A stretch of DNA of 42,021 bases from Candidatus Woesearchaeota archaeon (GTDB taxonomy: Archaea; Nanobdellota; Nanobdellia; Woesearchaeales; GW2011-AR4). Positions 22,974-31,924 of the stretch are shown piece after piece. The DNA is taken from positions 1 through 42,021 of the forward strand of contig JACOUX010000067.1 in NCBI GenBank assembly GCA_016177615.1, written 5' to 3'. The translations under genes were made by a program, and so were the position numbers. Within the stretch, counting starts at the first letter, position 1. Each line of letters begins with the position of its first letter. Below the pieces are notes generated by a model. That model saw only the letters and a program-made list of their open reading frames with translations, made no database searches and had not been told where the DNA came from.

Positions 22974-23851
22974 ACTTCAACCCTCCCAAATATGCCCCTG
23001 GGCCTGAAAATAAGCAGGTAAATTACAATGACAGAATAAACCATTGTTCTTGACGCGCCTATAAGCTCCGGATGCTGCGCTAAAACAGTTGACAATAAAG
23101 GCACCCTGTCTATGAACCTTATCAATTCTACAAAAATGCCCAGCGTGAAAACTCCGGCTATTGAACCTTGTATCGAAGCTAGCCCCCCTGCTATGAGCAT
23201 AGACAATATCAGGACAAAAAATTCCAAATCAAAAATTGTTGGATCGACAAACTTTATGTAATGCACAAAGAGGCTGCCGGCCAGGCCTGCAAAAAAGGTG
23301 GAGATAGTTATTGAGAGGATTTTATAAAAATAAGTGTTTTTTCCCAATACGGAAGAGGCAGTTTCATCGTCTCTGATCGCCTGGAATATCTTACCTGTTC
23401 CGGAATTTGTGAGCCAGTAGAAAAAAATGACGGACAATGCAAAGACGGCCATAACAAAAATCATGTAATGAAGGCTGTCCTTAAAAATTGGAGGCACGCC
23501 AGGCAATCCAAGAGCCCCCCTTGTAAGTGAAATCCAGTTTCTTGAGAGCGTCACTGCTATAAAAACCAAGCCCAAAGTCACAATCTGGAAATAATCTCCT
23601 TTCAGCCTTACTGTCAGTGCTGCGATTATTGCTCCCGAAAGTGCTGCTATTAAAGCTGATGAGGGCACTGCAAGATACCATGGAGCCCCGCTTAATGCGA
23701 GCAATGCAGAAGCATAGGCGCCTATGCCAAAAAAAACCATATGGCCTAGATTGACAAGTCCCGTAAATCCTACTGCAAGATTAAAAGACATGACTATAAT
23801 TGTGTAAATTAGCACAATAAGCAAAAAATAAATAAGAAAATCATGAATCAC
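22970..23851 (-). CDS. livM: Branched-chain amino acid type ABC permease LivM
   Basis: It encodes 293 aa with about eight to ten membrane segments and the family stretch NLAVGFTGLVNLGHMVFFGIGAYASALL. A permease loop with LTRGALGLPGVPP is visible, and the protein ends in IFRPRGIFGR, the usual LivM C-terminus. It forms the membrane channel with LivH. It overlaps livH by 11 bases and livG by 4. Confidence 0.92.
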   Translation of the reverse strand: MIHDFLIYFLLIVLIYTIIVMSFNLAVGFTGLVNLGHMVFFGIGAYASALLALSGAPWYLAVPSSALIAALSGAIIAALTVRLKGDYFQIVTLGLVFIAVTLSRNWISLTRGALGLPGVPPIFKDSLHYMIFVMAVFALSVIFFYWLTNSGTGKIFQAIRDDETASSVLGKNTYFYKILSITISTFFAGLAGSLFVHYIKFVDPTIFDLEFFVLILSMLIAGGLASIQGSIAGVFTLGIFVELIRFIDRVPLLSTVLAQHPELIGASRTMVYSVIVIYLLIFRPRGIFGRVEV

Positions 23852-24728
23852 GGGCTTTCACCCCCAAAATGCCTTGAGGCCTAAGCAGCAGGAAAAGCAG
23901 CATGATAACAAAGGAGATTATATCCTTATAGCCTGTTGGAAAGTATAAAACTCCGATATTCTCTGCCAGTCCTATGAACAACCCTCCGATTATGGAGCCA
24001 GGCACTGAGCCAAGCCCGCCAACAACAGAGCTTACAAAGCCCTTGACAATTATAGGTATGCCCATCCTTGGATAAAGATTCTGCTCAAGCCCAAGGAGAA
24101 TGCCTCCAACAGCTGCAACCATGCCTGCGATAATAAAGGTATAAGTATAGATCTTCTCTGGGCTTATTCCCACAACCTGCGCAACTTCTTTGTTGTCAGC
24201 CAATGCCCTCATTGCCTTTCCAAGCCTTGTTTTTTTGAGAATAAACCATAGTGCAAGAAAAATAATTATGGCAATGATTATGATAGATAGCTGAATTGAG
24301 GTTATTGTAAATGTGCCAAAATCAAAAACTTTGTTTTGGCCAAGTGTTATTGACTTGGTGCTTGAGCCGAAAATCGCCTGAAGCAGCGCAGTCGCAAAAA
24401 TAAGAAGCACTACAGAAACTATGAGCTTGATGTTGGAAGTTGCTCTTCTTTTTCTCAGCGGATTGTAAATTAGAAAATTTGTAAGCAAAGTAGCTAAAAT
24501 GCTTATGATTACTGTCAATGCGCCTGAAAACAGATAATTCATGCCCATTAGATTCAGGAAAGCGAAAAATGAGTAAGCAGCTATTGACATTATGGCACCA
24601 TGCGAGAAGTACTGGAACTTGAGGACGTAATAGACAAGAGCAAATCCCGCAGCAGCCAGCGCATATATTGAGCCGGCAATAAGGCCGTTTATTATGAGCT
24701 GGGGGAGTATTGATGGCATTTTGCTCAA
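23841..24728 (-). CDS. livH: Branched-chain amino acid type ABC permease LivH
   Basis: It encodes 295 aa. The LivH opening LINGLIAGSIYALAAAGFALVY and the loop LGKAMRALADNKEVAQVVGI are clear, and it ends in LLRPQGILG. About eight hydrophobic segments are visible. It overlaps the HEPN gene upstream by four bases (ATGA), so that gene is translationally coupled to the transporter. Confidence 0.92.
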   Translation of the reverse strand: MSKMPSILPQLIINGLIAGSIYALAAAGFALVYYVLKFQYFSHGAIMSIAAYSFFAFLNLMGMNYLFSGALTVIISILATLLTNFLIYNPLRKRRATSNIKLIVSVVLLIFATALLQAIFGSSTKSITLGQNKVFDFGTFTITSIQLSIIIIAIIIFLALWFILKKTRLGKAMRALADNKEVAQVVGISPEKIYTYTFIIAGMVAAVGGILLGLEQNLYPRMGIPIIVKGFVSSVVGGLGSVPGSIIGGLFIGLAENIGVLYFPTGYKDIISFVIMLLFLLLRPQGILGVKARDS

Positions 24729-25141
24729 ATCTCCTTCAAATATTTGGTCTTAAGAAGCTGAATCAGCCCTGTTATATCTTTTTTGGCAGCTTGAACTTCT
24801 GTAATTCCTACCTTTTCTCCATAATAATTTATTGAATTTCTTAGCTTCCTTAAATTGTCAAATCTGACAGCTGCAGATTCTTCGTCTTTTTCCTTAAGAA
24901 AATAAGTAAATGCCTCATGCGAATAGACTTTAAGCCCTTCCTTAAGGCAAATCGCCTCTATCACTTCCCTAAGAGCTTCATAGTATGTTACTAAGATGCT
25001 TCCAGAGCTTGTTTCGTTTATTTTTTGATTTTTCAAGAACGCTAAATGATTATTTGACGTTTGAACCAATGACCTAACCTTTGGAATATCCGGACTGCCT
25101 TTTCTAACTTTGCCTTGTTCAATAAAATCATTAAATCTCAC
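24725..25141 (-). CDS. HEPN-like protein inside the liv operon
   Basis: It encodes 138 aa, all helical. The stretch ILVTYYEALREVIEAICLKEGLKVYSHEAF resembles the central HEPN helices. FDNLRKLRNSINYYG matches the R-x4-6-H/Y position near the end of the domain, with Tyr in place of His, so RNase activity may be absent. It overlaps both neighbours by four bases. With the upstream HTH-nucleotidyltransferase it forms an MNT/HEPN pair embedded between livJ and livH. Confidence 0.65.
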   Translation of the reverse strand: MRFNDFIEQGKVRKGSPDIPKVRSLVQTSNNHLAFLKNQKINETSSGSILVTYYEALREVIEAICLKEGLKVYSHEAFTYFLKEKDEESAAVRFDNLRKLRNSINYYGEKVGITEVQAAKKDITGLIQLLKTKYLKEI

Positions 25142-25686
25142 CTGAACGCCTCCAAATAGCCTTTTATAACCATTCCGTTTAATATGCTATTGGCAAGATT
25201 TTTGTTCTCTTTTTCCATTCTCATCAGCTCGTCTTTGCTGCTGACAAATAATTGTATTTTTACCTTAAGCTTTTTCTCAAATATATCGAGATTAATCCCT
25301 TTTTTGGCATTGCTGAGTATAAACAAGTCTACATCGCTGTTTTTATCATTTTCGCCTTTTGAATAAGAGCCAAAAATTATTATTGCCTCAGGATAGTGCA
25401 ATTCCTTGTCTAAAAATTCAATTAAGCCTGACTTCCTTATATTTTTAATGTTGTAGTGCATCTTGGCATCCTTATAGCCGCTGCTATCGGTGTCTGCCTT
25501 AAACATCAGGTGCATCCTTTCATATTTTTTTAATAAAAGTCTTTCATTATGAAGCGTGTTCAGGTACTTTGATGCTGTTGTCGGGTTTAGCTTCAGCAGC
25601 CTGGCCATTTCCCTAACGTGAAACCATTTGCTTGGCTCATCGAAAAAGTGCTTCAAAAAGCGCTCAATGTTTATTATTTTGGACAT
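25138..25686 (-). CDS. Winged-helix plus MNT nucleotidyltransferase
   Basis: It encodes 182 aa. Residues about 1-60 form a winged helix (FHVREMARLLKLNPTTASKYLNTLHNERLL). Residues about 90-150 form a nucleotidyltransferase core, IIIFGSYSKGENDKNSDVDLFIL, with G-S and D-x-D intact and a third acidic region at KVKIQLFV. This fusion may bind DNA and modify the adjacent HEPN protein. Its position in the operon, 75 bases after livJ, raises the possibility that it regulates transporter expression; that is inference. Confidence 0.8.
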   Translation of the reverse strand: MSKIINIERFLKHFFDEPSKWFHVREMARLLKLNPTTASKYLNTLHNERLLLKKYERMHLMFKADTDSSGYKDAKMHYNIKNIRKSGLIEFLDKELHYPEAIIIFGSYSKGENDKNSDVDLFILSNAKKGINLDIFEKKLKVKIQLFVSSKDELMRMEKENKNLANSILNGMVIKGYLEAFR

Positions 25687-25761
25687 CTGTCTAAATAAAT
25701 AGACGATTGTTTAAAAATGTTTCGGATTTAAAATAATAAAATAAAAGAAAAAATTAAGAAA

Positions 25762-26925
25762 TTACTTTAATGTTATAAGCTCGCCGTTCTTTATCTGCTT
25801 CACATTAAAGTCAAGGACAACATCGCCGTTGCTGTCAAGCGAGACTTTTCCGACAGCGCCATTGTAGCCCTTCACGCTGTAGAAGTAATCCCTAAGCTTC
25901 TCGCCGTCGTATCCATTCTTCTCAATTCCGTCTTTTATCAGGTAAACGATGTCGTAAGCTGCTGACATGTAAGCCGGGAATGGCGCGTCTTCCTTTGTCT
26001 CCTGCTTATACTTTGCGAGGACTGGCGCTGCTTTTGGATTCTTATCGTCAAATTTCTGCTCTACCCCAATCATGCCGTCAACATCGGTTGCGCTTTCTTT
26101 GACAACATCTCTGCCTATCATCACTTCGGCAGTAAGCAGCTGCTTGGCTACTCCGGCTTCTTTCAGCTGCTTCACAAGCAAAACTCCTTTTGCCTTTGTT
26201 TGAGGAACAAGATAAACAACGTCAGGGGCTGCTGCCTTGACTTTTGTAACCTGAGTCCTGAAATCAGTGTCTTCAGGATTGAAAGTTTCATCTGCCACAA
26301 CCTGGCCGCCGAGCTTCTCAAAGTTCTCCTTGAAAACTCTTCTCAATCCTTGGGCGTAATCCGTTGATTCGGATATGATTGCAGCTTTCCTGAACTTTAG
26401 GTCTTTGAAAGCGTAATCAGATGCTACAACCCCTGCAAAAGCGTCGCTGGGGCTTAACCTAAAGACAAAGTCCCCTCCATTTGTTGTTATATCGGGAGAA
26501 GTCGCGCTTGGAGATACCATTACTACCTTGTTTTCATTTGCTATTGGAGCAGCTCCAAGAGTCTCCCCAGAGCAAACTCCGCCTATTATTATTTTAACCT
26601 TGTCAATATTAATGAGCTTTTGGGCTGCTGCGTTTCCATCTTTTGGATTGCATTTGCTGTCTTCATAAACGAGCTCAAGCTTTCTTCCATTAACGCCGCC
26701 TTTGGCATTGATTTCATCGGCAGCGAACTTTGTGGTTCTTTGGATTGGCAAGCCATACGCTGCAGCATCCCCTGTTAAAGGATACATCACTCCAATCTTA
26801 TAAGCTCCCTGCTGCACCGGCTTCACTTCGCCGCCGCTTGGCTGCTGTGTAGTTTGCTGTTGAACTTCGCATGCAGCGATAAATAACACCATCAATGCTA
26901 GAATGACTAAGATTGCTTTTTTCAT
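25762..26925 (-). CDS. livJ: Branched-chain amino acid type ABC substrate-binding lipoprotein LivJ
   Basis: It encodes 387 aa. The leader MKKAILVILALMVLFIAAC ends in a lipobox with Cys19, followed by a Gln/Thr-rich tether. The type I periplasmic-binding fold shows IGVMYPLTGDAAAYG, INAKGGVNGRKLELVYEDSKC, the central VSPSATSPDIT and a C-terminal IKNGELI. It would capture the ligand outside the membrane and hand it to LivHM. The exact ligand cannot be told. It has a strong Shine-Dalgarno (GGAGGT, minus strand, 26935-26940) and its own promoter. A bacterial-type Lgt is encoded at 37169. Confidence 0.93.
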   Translation of the reverse strand: MKKAILVILALMVLFIAACEVQQQTTQQPSGGEVKPVQQGAYKIGVMYPLTGDAAAYGLPIQRTTKFAADEINAKGGVNGRKLELVYEDSKCNPKDGNAAAQKLINIDKVKIIIGGVCSGETLGAAPIANENKVVMVSPSATSPDITTNGGDFVFRLSPSDAFAGVVASDYAFKDLKFRKAAIISESTDYAQGLRRVFKENFEKLGGQVVADETFNPEDTDFRTQVTKVKAAAPDVVYLVPQTKAKGVLLVKQLKEAGVAKQLLTAEVMIGRDVVKESATDVDGMIGVEQKFDDKNPKAAPVLAKYKQETKEDAPFPAYMSAAYDIVYLIKDGIEKNGYDGEKLRDYFYSVKGYNGAVGKVSLDSNGDVVLDFNVKQIKNGELITLK

Positions 26926-26977
26926 TAGTTTGATACCTCCAATAAAATGATCTTACTATATTCGACACGGAAAGCCC

Positions 26978-26990
26978 AAGTATTTAAAAT
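26978..26990 (-). promoter_or_regulatory. TATA box of the liv operon
   Basis: On the minus strand, attTTAAATActt is 53-65 bases before the livJ ATG. Together with GGAGGT eight or more bases before the start, it indicates a leadered transcript. Confidence 0.45.
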
Positions 26991-27055
26991 TTTCGCTTCG
27001 ATTTTTGCGTTTTTGTGACCAAATCGGGATAAAATTACCTGAAATGCAGCTCCTT

Positions 27056-27322
27056 TTAGCTATAAGCTGGCTTTAAACCACTGTAATTTATTCCATAACC
27101 TTTTGATGCTTCACTTTTCTTGCTTTGAAACAGCCTGAAAGCAATATCATTTCCCACTCCTATCGCTACTCTTGTTGGTATGTCCTTGATGTAGTTGATG
27201 CTTCCAAAATGTATAGGTGACAAGTACATTATCTTCTTCATGCTCTTGCCGAAGTTCGGCCTGATTTCATTGCAATAGGCATCTTTCAGGTATTTGAAAA
27301 TCTTCAGGTTAACCAAGCCCAA
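27056..27322 (-). CDS. Uncertain small ORF, 88 aa
   Basis: Not recognised. It reads MGLVNLKIFKYLKDAYCNEIRPNFGKSMKK and continues to GINYSGLKPAYS. Composition is protein-like, with a basic middle. It overlaps the left end of the Lrp fragment on the other strand, and only one of the two is likely to be used there. No clear promoter or Shine-Dalgarno is seen. Confidence 0.3.
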   Translation of the reverse strand: MGLVNLKIFKYLKDAYCNEIRPNFGKSMKKIMYLSPIHFGSINYIKDIPTRVAIGVGNDIAFRLFQSKKSEASKGYGINYSGLKPAYS

Positions 27323-27554
27323 CGCGCTTTTTGAATGGATGAGGGTGCATCCAAGCTCACTGTACTATATCAGGAGCCTTGCTCCCTGGGAAGTTGAGTT
27401 TGAGTTTGCAGTGGAAAGCTACCAGCAATTCAATGAGATAATTAATGAGCTGAGAAAAAGATTTCCCCACGTAATAAGAAATTACGAGCATTTGATCATG
27501 ATACATGAGGAATGGATGCCGGCTTACAGAGAGATGCTGAAAAGTAATAGTTAA
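27294..27554 (+). pseudogene. Lrp/AsnC ligand-binding (RAM) domain fragment
   Basis: It encodes 86 aa. PSSLYYIRSLAPWEVEFEFAVESYQQFNEIINELRKRFPHVIRNYE matches the C-terminal RAM domain of Lrp/AsnC regulators in order and spacing. The N-terminal HTH is absent: a stop lies at 27276 in frame and no HTH is seen in other frames upstream. It is therefore truncated, unless used as a stand-alone RAM protein from the TTG at 27294. It lies next to the amino acid transporter, a plausible old regulatory target. Confidence 0.6.
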
Positions 27555-27595
27555 TCGCAAATTATTTAAACTTCAAATTAAAAAATTAAATTCAG

Positions 27596-27925
27596 GTGTT
27601 AAATTTGTTTGAAGAACATGGAATAATATCAAAATTCAAAAAAGATGTTGCCGAGCATATAGATATAATTGAAGACGAAATAAATAAGGGCAATAGAGAA
27701 GAAGTAGTGCTTTGGCTTAATGAGCTTTTATCTATGAGAAATGCATGGCAACGGGAATTTGACAAGCCTGGATTTAATATCAAATTATATCCATGGACTA
27801 CTCCAAATATACTGAATACAAATTCTACTAAGAGACTAGCTAGAGAAAGGATTGATATTTTAGATGAGGCAATAGCAAGAATAAAACAAATGTTCCAAGC
27901 AAAAGGCTGGGAAAAGGCTGCTTAG
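27596..27925 (+). CDS. Small hypothetical helical protein, 109 aa
   Basis: Not recognised. The start is a GTG at 27596, about 25 bases after a TATA-like ttATTTAAac (about 27562-27571). The protein is mainly helical (FKKDVAEHIDIIEDEINKGN, RLARERIDILDEAIARIKQMF), with a central W-LNELLSMRNAWQREFDKPGF. There are no membrane segments or Cys. Confidence 0.55.
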   Translation: MLNLFEEHGIISKFKKDVAEHIDIIEDEINKGNREEVVLWLNELLSMRNAWQREFDKPGFNIKLYPWTTPNILNTNSTKRLARERIDILDEAIARIKQMFQAKGWEKAA

Positions 27926-27988
27926 TTTATTTCGTTCTAAAATTAAAACCAAAACTTTTAAATATATTAGGTATATACATATATACTT

Positions 27989-28762
27989 ATGGAGTCGAAA
28001 TTGGTCCAAAAATTCGGAAACGGCGGCCACATCGTGCTGCCAAAAGAATATGTAGGCAAAAGAATAAGGTTTATAGCAGAACCTAAGACTTTTGAAGATA
28101 TAAAAGGGCAAGCATTGGAAATTTTAAAGCCGCACCTAGAGAACATATCCGGGGTTTACCTTTACGGCTCTTATGCAAGAAATGAGCAGAATATTGATTC
28201 GGATGTGGACATATTAGTAATATCCAATAAAAAAATCAGCATAGCCAGCAAGCCTGATGATTATTCTATAGCCTCTGCAACTTTAGAGGAAATTGAAGGA
28301 ATGTTGAGAAACAATGCAGTGATTATACTCCCAATAATAAAAGAGGCCAAGACTATTGTCAATCCGATGATTTTAACAAAATATAAGGAATATAAATTTA
28401 CCAGGGATAACACTTCCATTTTTATGGAATCCTGCAGAAAAATATTCGAATTAAACAAAAGAGGCATCGAACTTGATTTTGAAATAGGCAGCATAGTTTA
28501 TTCGCTGATCTTAAGGATAAAAAGCTTATTGATGGTTAAGCTTATTAATAATGGACTACGATACTCTAAATTGCAATTATTCAAATTTTTACAGAACAAT
28601 GGGATTTCAACATTGAAAATTACAGAATTATATAATATCTATTCCAACGAAAAGAAAAATATAAAAGTAGCAAACAGCAAAGTTTTAGAAAGTGGGGATA
28701 TTTTAAAATTGCTTAAAATAGCAGAGGAGTTATTAGCCGAAGTTGAGTATGCCATAAAATGA
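27989..28762 (+). CDS. DUF2080-like domain fused to MNT nucleotidyltransferase
   Basis: It encodes 257 aa. Residues about 5-32, KLVQKFGNGGHIVLPKEYVGKRIRFI, match the AbrB-like DUF2080 segment often encoded beside archaeal transposons. Residues about 50-80 hold the nucleotidyltransferase motif YLYGSYARNEQNIDSDVDILV. The remaining 130 residues are helical and may contain a HEPN-like region. It overlaps a 70-aa gene by four bases, the layout of a toxin-antitoxin or regulator pair. A TATA-like run ctttTAAATATattagg lies 25-35 bases before the ATG. Confidence 0.75.
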   Translation: MESKLVQKFGNGGHIVLPKEYVGKRIRFIAEPKTFEDIKGQALEILKPHLENISGVYLYGSYARNEQNIDSDVDILVISNKKISIASKPDDYSIASATLEEIEGMLRNNAVIILPIIKEAKTIVNPMILTKYKEYKFTRDNTSIFMESCRKIFELNKRGIELDFEIGSIVYSLILRIKSLLMVKLINNGLRYSKLQLFKFLQNNGISTLKITELYNIYSNEKKNIKVANSKVLESGDILKLLKIAEELLAEVEYAIK

Positions 28763-28971
28763 GCAAAAAGAAATACAAAAAGGGAATTAAAAGCATACAG
28801 AAGCAGATTGGTATACACGCCAACATTAAGCTGCAAAGGGCTGTTCACGAAGGGAATACGGAGTTAGCAGAGTACTACAGGAAGGAGATATCGAGATTAG
28901 AAGAGCAGCTAAGAGAAAAAGAATTGAAGCTATTGCCGAGAAGCCAAAGAATTAAGCTGAAAAAATATTAA
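28759..28971 (+). CDS. Small basic coiled-coil partner protein, 70 aa
   Basis: It encodes 70 aa, very rich in Lys, Arg and Glu: MSKKKYKKGIKSIQKQI, then EISRLEEQLREKELKLLP. It starts within the stop of the DUF2080-MNT gene (ATGA overlap) and is probably its partner. No known family recognised. Confidence 0.65.
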   Translation: MSKKKYKKGIKSIQKQIGIHANIKLQRAVHEGNTELAEYYRKEISRLEEQLREKELKLLPRSQRIKLKKY

Positions 28972-29028
28972 TACCATTACATTTTATTAAAAAACGTTAA
29001 AAATGATAAAAATGTAATTGTATGTGAC

Positions 29029-31716
29029 TTATCCCTTCCACCTTCTCATCAGCAAACTGTTGCTTACAACACTGACTGAAGAGAATGCCATTGCCGCTGC
29101 CGCTATTATCGGGTTAAGCAAAAACCCGGAAAACGGGTATAATAAGCCGGCAGCAACCGGAATGCCTGCAACATTGTATATGAACGCCCAGAATAAATTT
29201 TGCCTGATTTTTTTGATAGTGTAAGAGCTCAGCTTTATTGCTGTGACAACGTCTCTTAAGTCGTTCTTGACGAGGATTATCTGGCCTGTTTCTATGGCAA
29301 CATCAGTTCCCGCTCCCACTGCAATGCCAATATCAGCTGCTGCAAGCGCAGGAGCATCATTTATTCCGTCTCCAACCATTGCAACAACCTTGCCTTCTGA
29401 CTTTAATTTCTTGATTTCTTTTTCCTTATCCTGAGGCAGCACTTCAGCAAGAATCTTTCCGATTCCAAGCTGCGATGCAATGGCTTTTGCAACCCTTTCA
29501 TTGTCGCCTGTAATCATTATGACTTCCTTGCCGAGCTTGTGCAATTCTTCTATTGCCTCTTTAGAATTCTCCTTTAAAGTGTCAGCTATTGCGATAAGCC
29601 CGATAATGGATTTGTTTATTGCAAGGATCACAGTTGTCCTGCCATGCTCCTCAAGCTCCCTGATATTTTTCTCTGCCTCATCGCTTATCCTGATTTTGTA
29701 TTGATACATCAGCTTGTTGTTTCCTATCAGGATGCCATAATTATTGTATTTTGCAGAAACGCCTTTCCCGCTGACAGCTTCGAATTTGCCCGGCTCGCTA
29801 AGCGTTATTTTCCTGCTTTTTGCAAGATTCACCACAGCTTCTGCCAGCGGATGCTCTGAGCTTTTTTCTGCAATCGCAGCAAACTTCAACATATCATTCT
29901 CGACAAATTTCCTGTCCAAAGCAACAATGTCAGTCACTTCCGGCTTTCCCTTGGTCAAAGTGCCTGTCTTGTCAAACACAATTGTATCAAGCTTGTGGGC
30001 TGTCTCAAGGGCTTCTGCGCTCTTGATTAGGATGCCATGCTCTGCTCCTTTTCCGGTGCCGACCATTATTGCTGTTGGAGTTGCCAAGCCAAGGGCGCAA
30101 GGGCATGCTATTATTAATACGGCAATAAATATAGTTAAAGCGAAGATAAATGGATTGGAAACGCTGAGGAAATTTGGAGCCAATACATACCAAAAAATAA
30201 ATGAGAGAATTGCAATTAAAATCACTATCGGAACAAAAACACTGGAAACCTTGTCAGCCAGCCTTTGTATAGGCGCTTTTGAGCCCTGCGCCTCCTCAAC
30301 AAGCTTTATTATCTGGGCAAGCATTGTATCAGAGCCAACCTTTGTTGCCTTGACTTTAAGCATGCCGCTCTTGTTGAGCGTCGCCCCTATGACTTTGTCA
30401 TTTTCTTTCTTTGACACAGGCATGCTTTCTCCTGTGAGCATTGACTCATCAACATGGGAAGCGCCAAAAACAACAATGCCGTCTGTTGGTATTTTCCCTC
30501 CAGGTTTTACTATAAAAACATCATCAATCTGCAGCTCTTCTATCGGGATTTCCAGTTCCTTGCCATCCCTGACCACAACTGCTGTTTTTGCCTGCAAGCC
30601 AATAAGCTTCCTTATTGCCTCTGATGCCTTGCCCTTTGTCAGCGCCTCAAGATATTTTCCAAGCAAAATAAACGTAATGATTATTGCAGATGTATCATAA
30701 TAGACGCTTCCTGTAAACGTTTTAGGAAAAAATGTCACAAGAATGCTGTAGATGTAAGCTGCGCCTGTCCCTACTGCAATCAAAGTGTCCATGTTTGCAC
30801 TCTTGTTCATCAAGCCGATGTAAGTGCCAACATAAAATCTGTAAGCAAGAATAAGCTGCACAGGGCTTGCAAGAATGAGCAAAACAAAATCATGATAGGG
30901 AACTGTTACATTAAACCAGTCTGGAAAGGAGAGGACAAATATGGGGATGCTCAAAATTGCCCCTATTATAACTTCCCACTTTAATCTTCTAATCTCTTTT
31001 TCCCTTGTTGCCTTTTCAGTGTCAGCCATTGCGCTGGAAACTTCAACTGGCTCATAGCCTGCCTTTTTAATCGCATTTTTGATTTCTTCTGCATTTGTCA
31101 ATGCAGGATCATATTTTATGAAGGCATTTTGATTGACATACAGCTCTTTTGAAATTACCCCATTGAGCAGATTCAGAGAATCGCCTACGGTCCCGACGCA
31201 ATGCGGATTGTCCATTCCAATAACTTTAAGCTTAATCTCAGCGACGTTGCCTGCTGTTTTTTCTGATGTTTTTTCTTCTGTTCCCTCAACTACTTTATAC
31301 CCAGTTTTCTTTACCGCATCTTTTAGGGCATTTTCATTCACTTTGCTGCTGTCAAATTCCACATTTGCCTTTTCAGAAGCGAAATTGACGCTTGCTTTCA
31401 CAACACCTTCTGTTTTTGAGAGCGCTTTTTCTATTGTATTAGCGCATGAGGCACAGTGCATTCCGGAAATTGGGATGGATGTTTTTTGGGTTTTGTTCTC
31501 GGATAGACTATTGCCTTTTTTTCCGGTCAGAATCTGTTTTTTAACATTTTTTTTAATTAATGGACCTTTTTTTAATGATATTTTATCCAATGCAGTTTCA
31601 TTGAATTTGCCATAGCAATTCCTGCTGCAGAAATAATATTTTTTTCCATCTCTGACTAGCTTGAACTTCGCCTTCTTTTCATCAATTTCCATTCCGCAAA
31701 TTGGGTCTTTTGGCAT
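29029..31716 (-). CDS. copA: Copper-transporting P1B-type ATPase with YHS domain
   Basis: It encodes 895 aa. Residues 1-40 are a YHS/TRASH metal-binding domain (PICGMEID...YFCSRNC). HMA domain 1 has GMHCASC (85-91). A second HMA-like domain follows but shows NPHCVGT with a single Cys, so it is degenerate. Then come an actuator domain with TGES, a CPC transmembrane site (IACPCALGLATPTA), the phosphorylation loop DKTGTLTKG, HP motif SEHPLAEA and GDGINDAPALA. It exports Cu(I), or possibly Ag(I), from the cytoplasm. It is the last gene of a set transcribed from 31891. Confidence 0.93.
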   Translation of the reverse strand: MPKDPICGMEIDEKKAKFKLVRDGKKYYFCSRNCYGKFNETALDKISLKKGPLIKKNVKKQILTGKKGNSLSENKTQKTSIPISGMHCASCANTIEKALSKTEGVVKASVNFASEKANVEFDSSKVNENALKDAVKKTGYKVVEGTEEKTSEKTAGNVAEIKLKVIGMDNPHCVGTVGDSLNLLNGVISKELYVNQNAFIKYDPALTNAEEIKNAIKKAGYEPVEVSSAMADTEKATREKEIRRLKWEVIIGAILSIPIFVLSFPDWFNVTVPYHDFVLLILASPVQLILAYRFYVGTYIGLMNKSANMDTLIAVGTGAAYIYSILVTFFPKTFTGSVYYDTSAIIITFILLGKYLEALTKGKASEAIRKLIGLQAKTAVVVRDGKELEIPIEELQIDDVFIVKPGGKIPTDGIVVFGASHVDESMLTGESMPVSKKENDKVIGATLNKSGMLKVKATKVGSDTMLAQIIKLVEEAQGSKAPIQRLADKVSSVFVPIVILIAILSFIFWYVLAPNFLSVSNPFIFALTIFIAVLIIACPCALGLATPTAIMVGTGKGAEHGILIKSAEALETAHKLDTIVFDKTGTLTKGKPEVTDIVALDRKFVENDMLKFAAIAEKSSEHPLAEAVVNLAKSRKITLSEPGKFEAVSGKGVSAKYNNYGILIGNNKLMYQYKIRISDEAEKNIRELEEHGRTTVILAINKSIIGLIAIADTLKENSKEAIEELHKLGKEVIMITGDNERVAKAIASQLGIGKILAEVLPQDKEKEIKKLKSEGKVVAMVGDGINDAPALAAADIGIAVGAGTDVAIETGQIILVKNDLRDVVTAIKLSSYTIKKIRQNLFWAFIYNVAGIPVAAGLLYPFSGFLLNPIIAAAAMAFSSVSVVSNSLLMRRWKG

Positions 31717-31735
31717 TTGTCAAAAGCATTTATAC

Positions 31736-31891
31736 TTAACTAACTGAATGCTTTGTTATCTCTAAACTGCAGCTATGATATTTTTTGCAGTACTGCTCGC
31801 ATTTTTCAGCCCATATTCTGTCTTTGTAACTAAATCCGCATTCCTTGCATTGAAAGTGCGCTTTTCCGGCTCTAAATACTTTCTGTACCAT
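31736..31891 (-). CDS. Small Cys-rich zinc-ribbon-like protein, 51 aa
   Basis: It encodes 51 aa: MVQKVFRAGKAHFQCKECG, then KDRIWAEKCEQYCKKYHSC and ITKHSV. The pattern CxxCG...WAEKC..YC...SC is one seen in small archaeal proteins near metal genes, as remembered. Five cysteines suit metal binding, possibly copper delivery to CopA. It lies 19 bases upstream of copA on the same strand. A TATA box (minus strand, actTTATAATta) lies at about 31907-31917 and AGGT lies before the ATG. Confidence 0.75.
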   Translation of the reverse strand: MVQKVFRAGKAHFQCKECGFSYKDRIWAEKCEQYCKKYHSCSLEITKHSVS

Positions 31892-31903
31892 AGTCGTATA
31901 CCT

Positions 31904-31924
31904 AAGTAATTATAAAGTAATTAT
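31904..31924 (-). promoter_or_regulatory. Promoter region of the copA unit with repeated AGTAATTAT
   Basis: Two direct copies of agtaattat (31904-31912 and 31915-31923) cover the TATA box and the end of the next gene. They are a possible regulator site. Confidence 0.4.
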
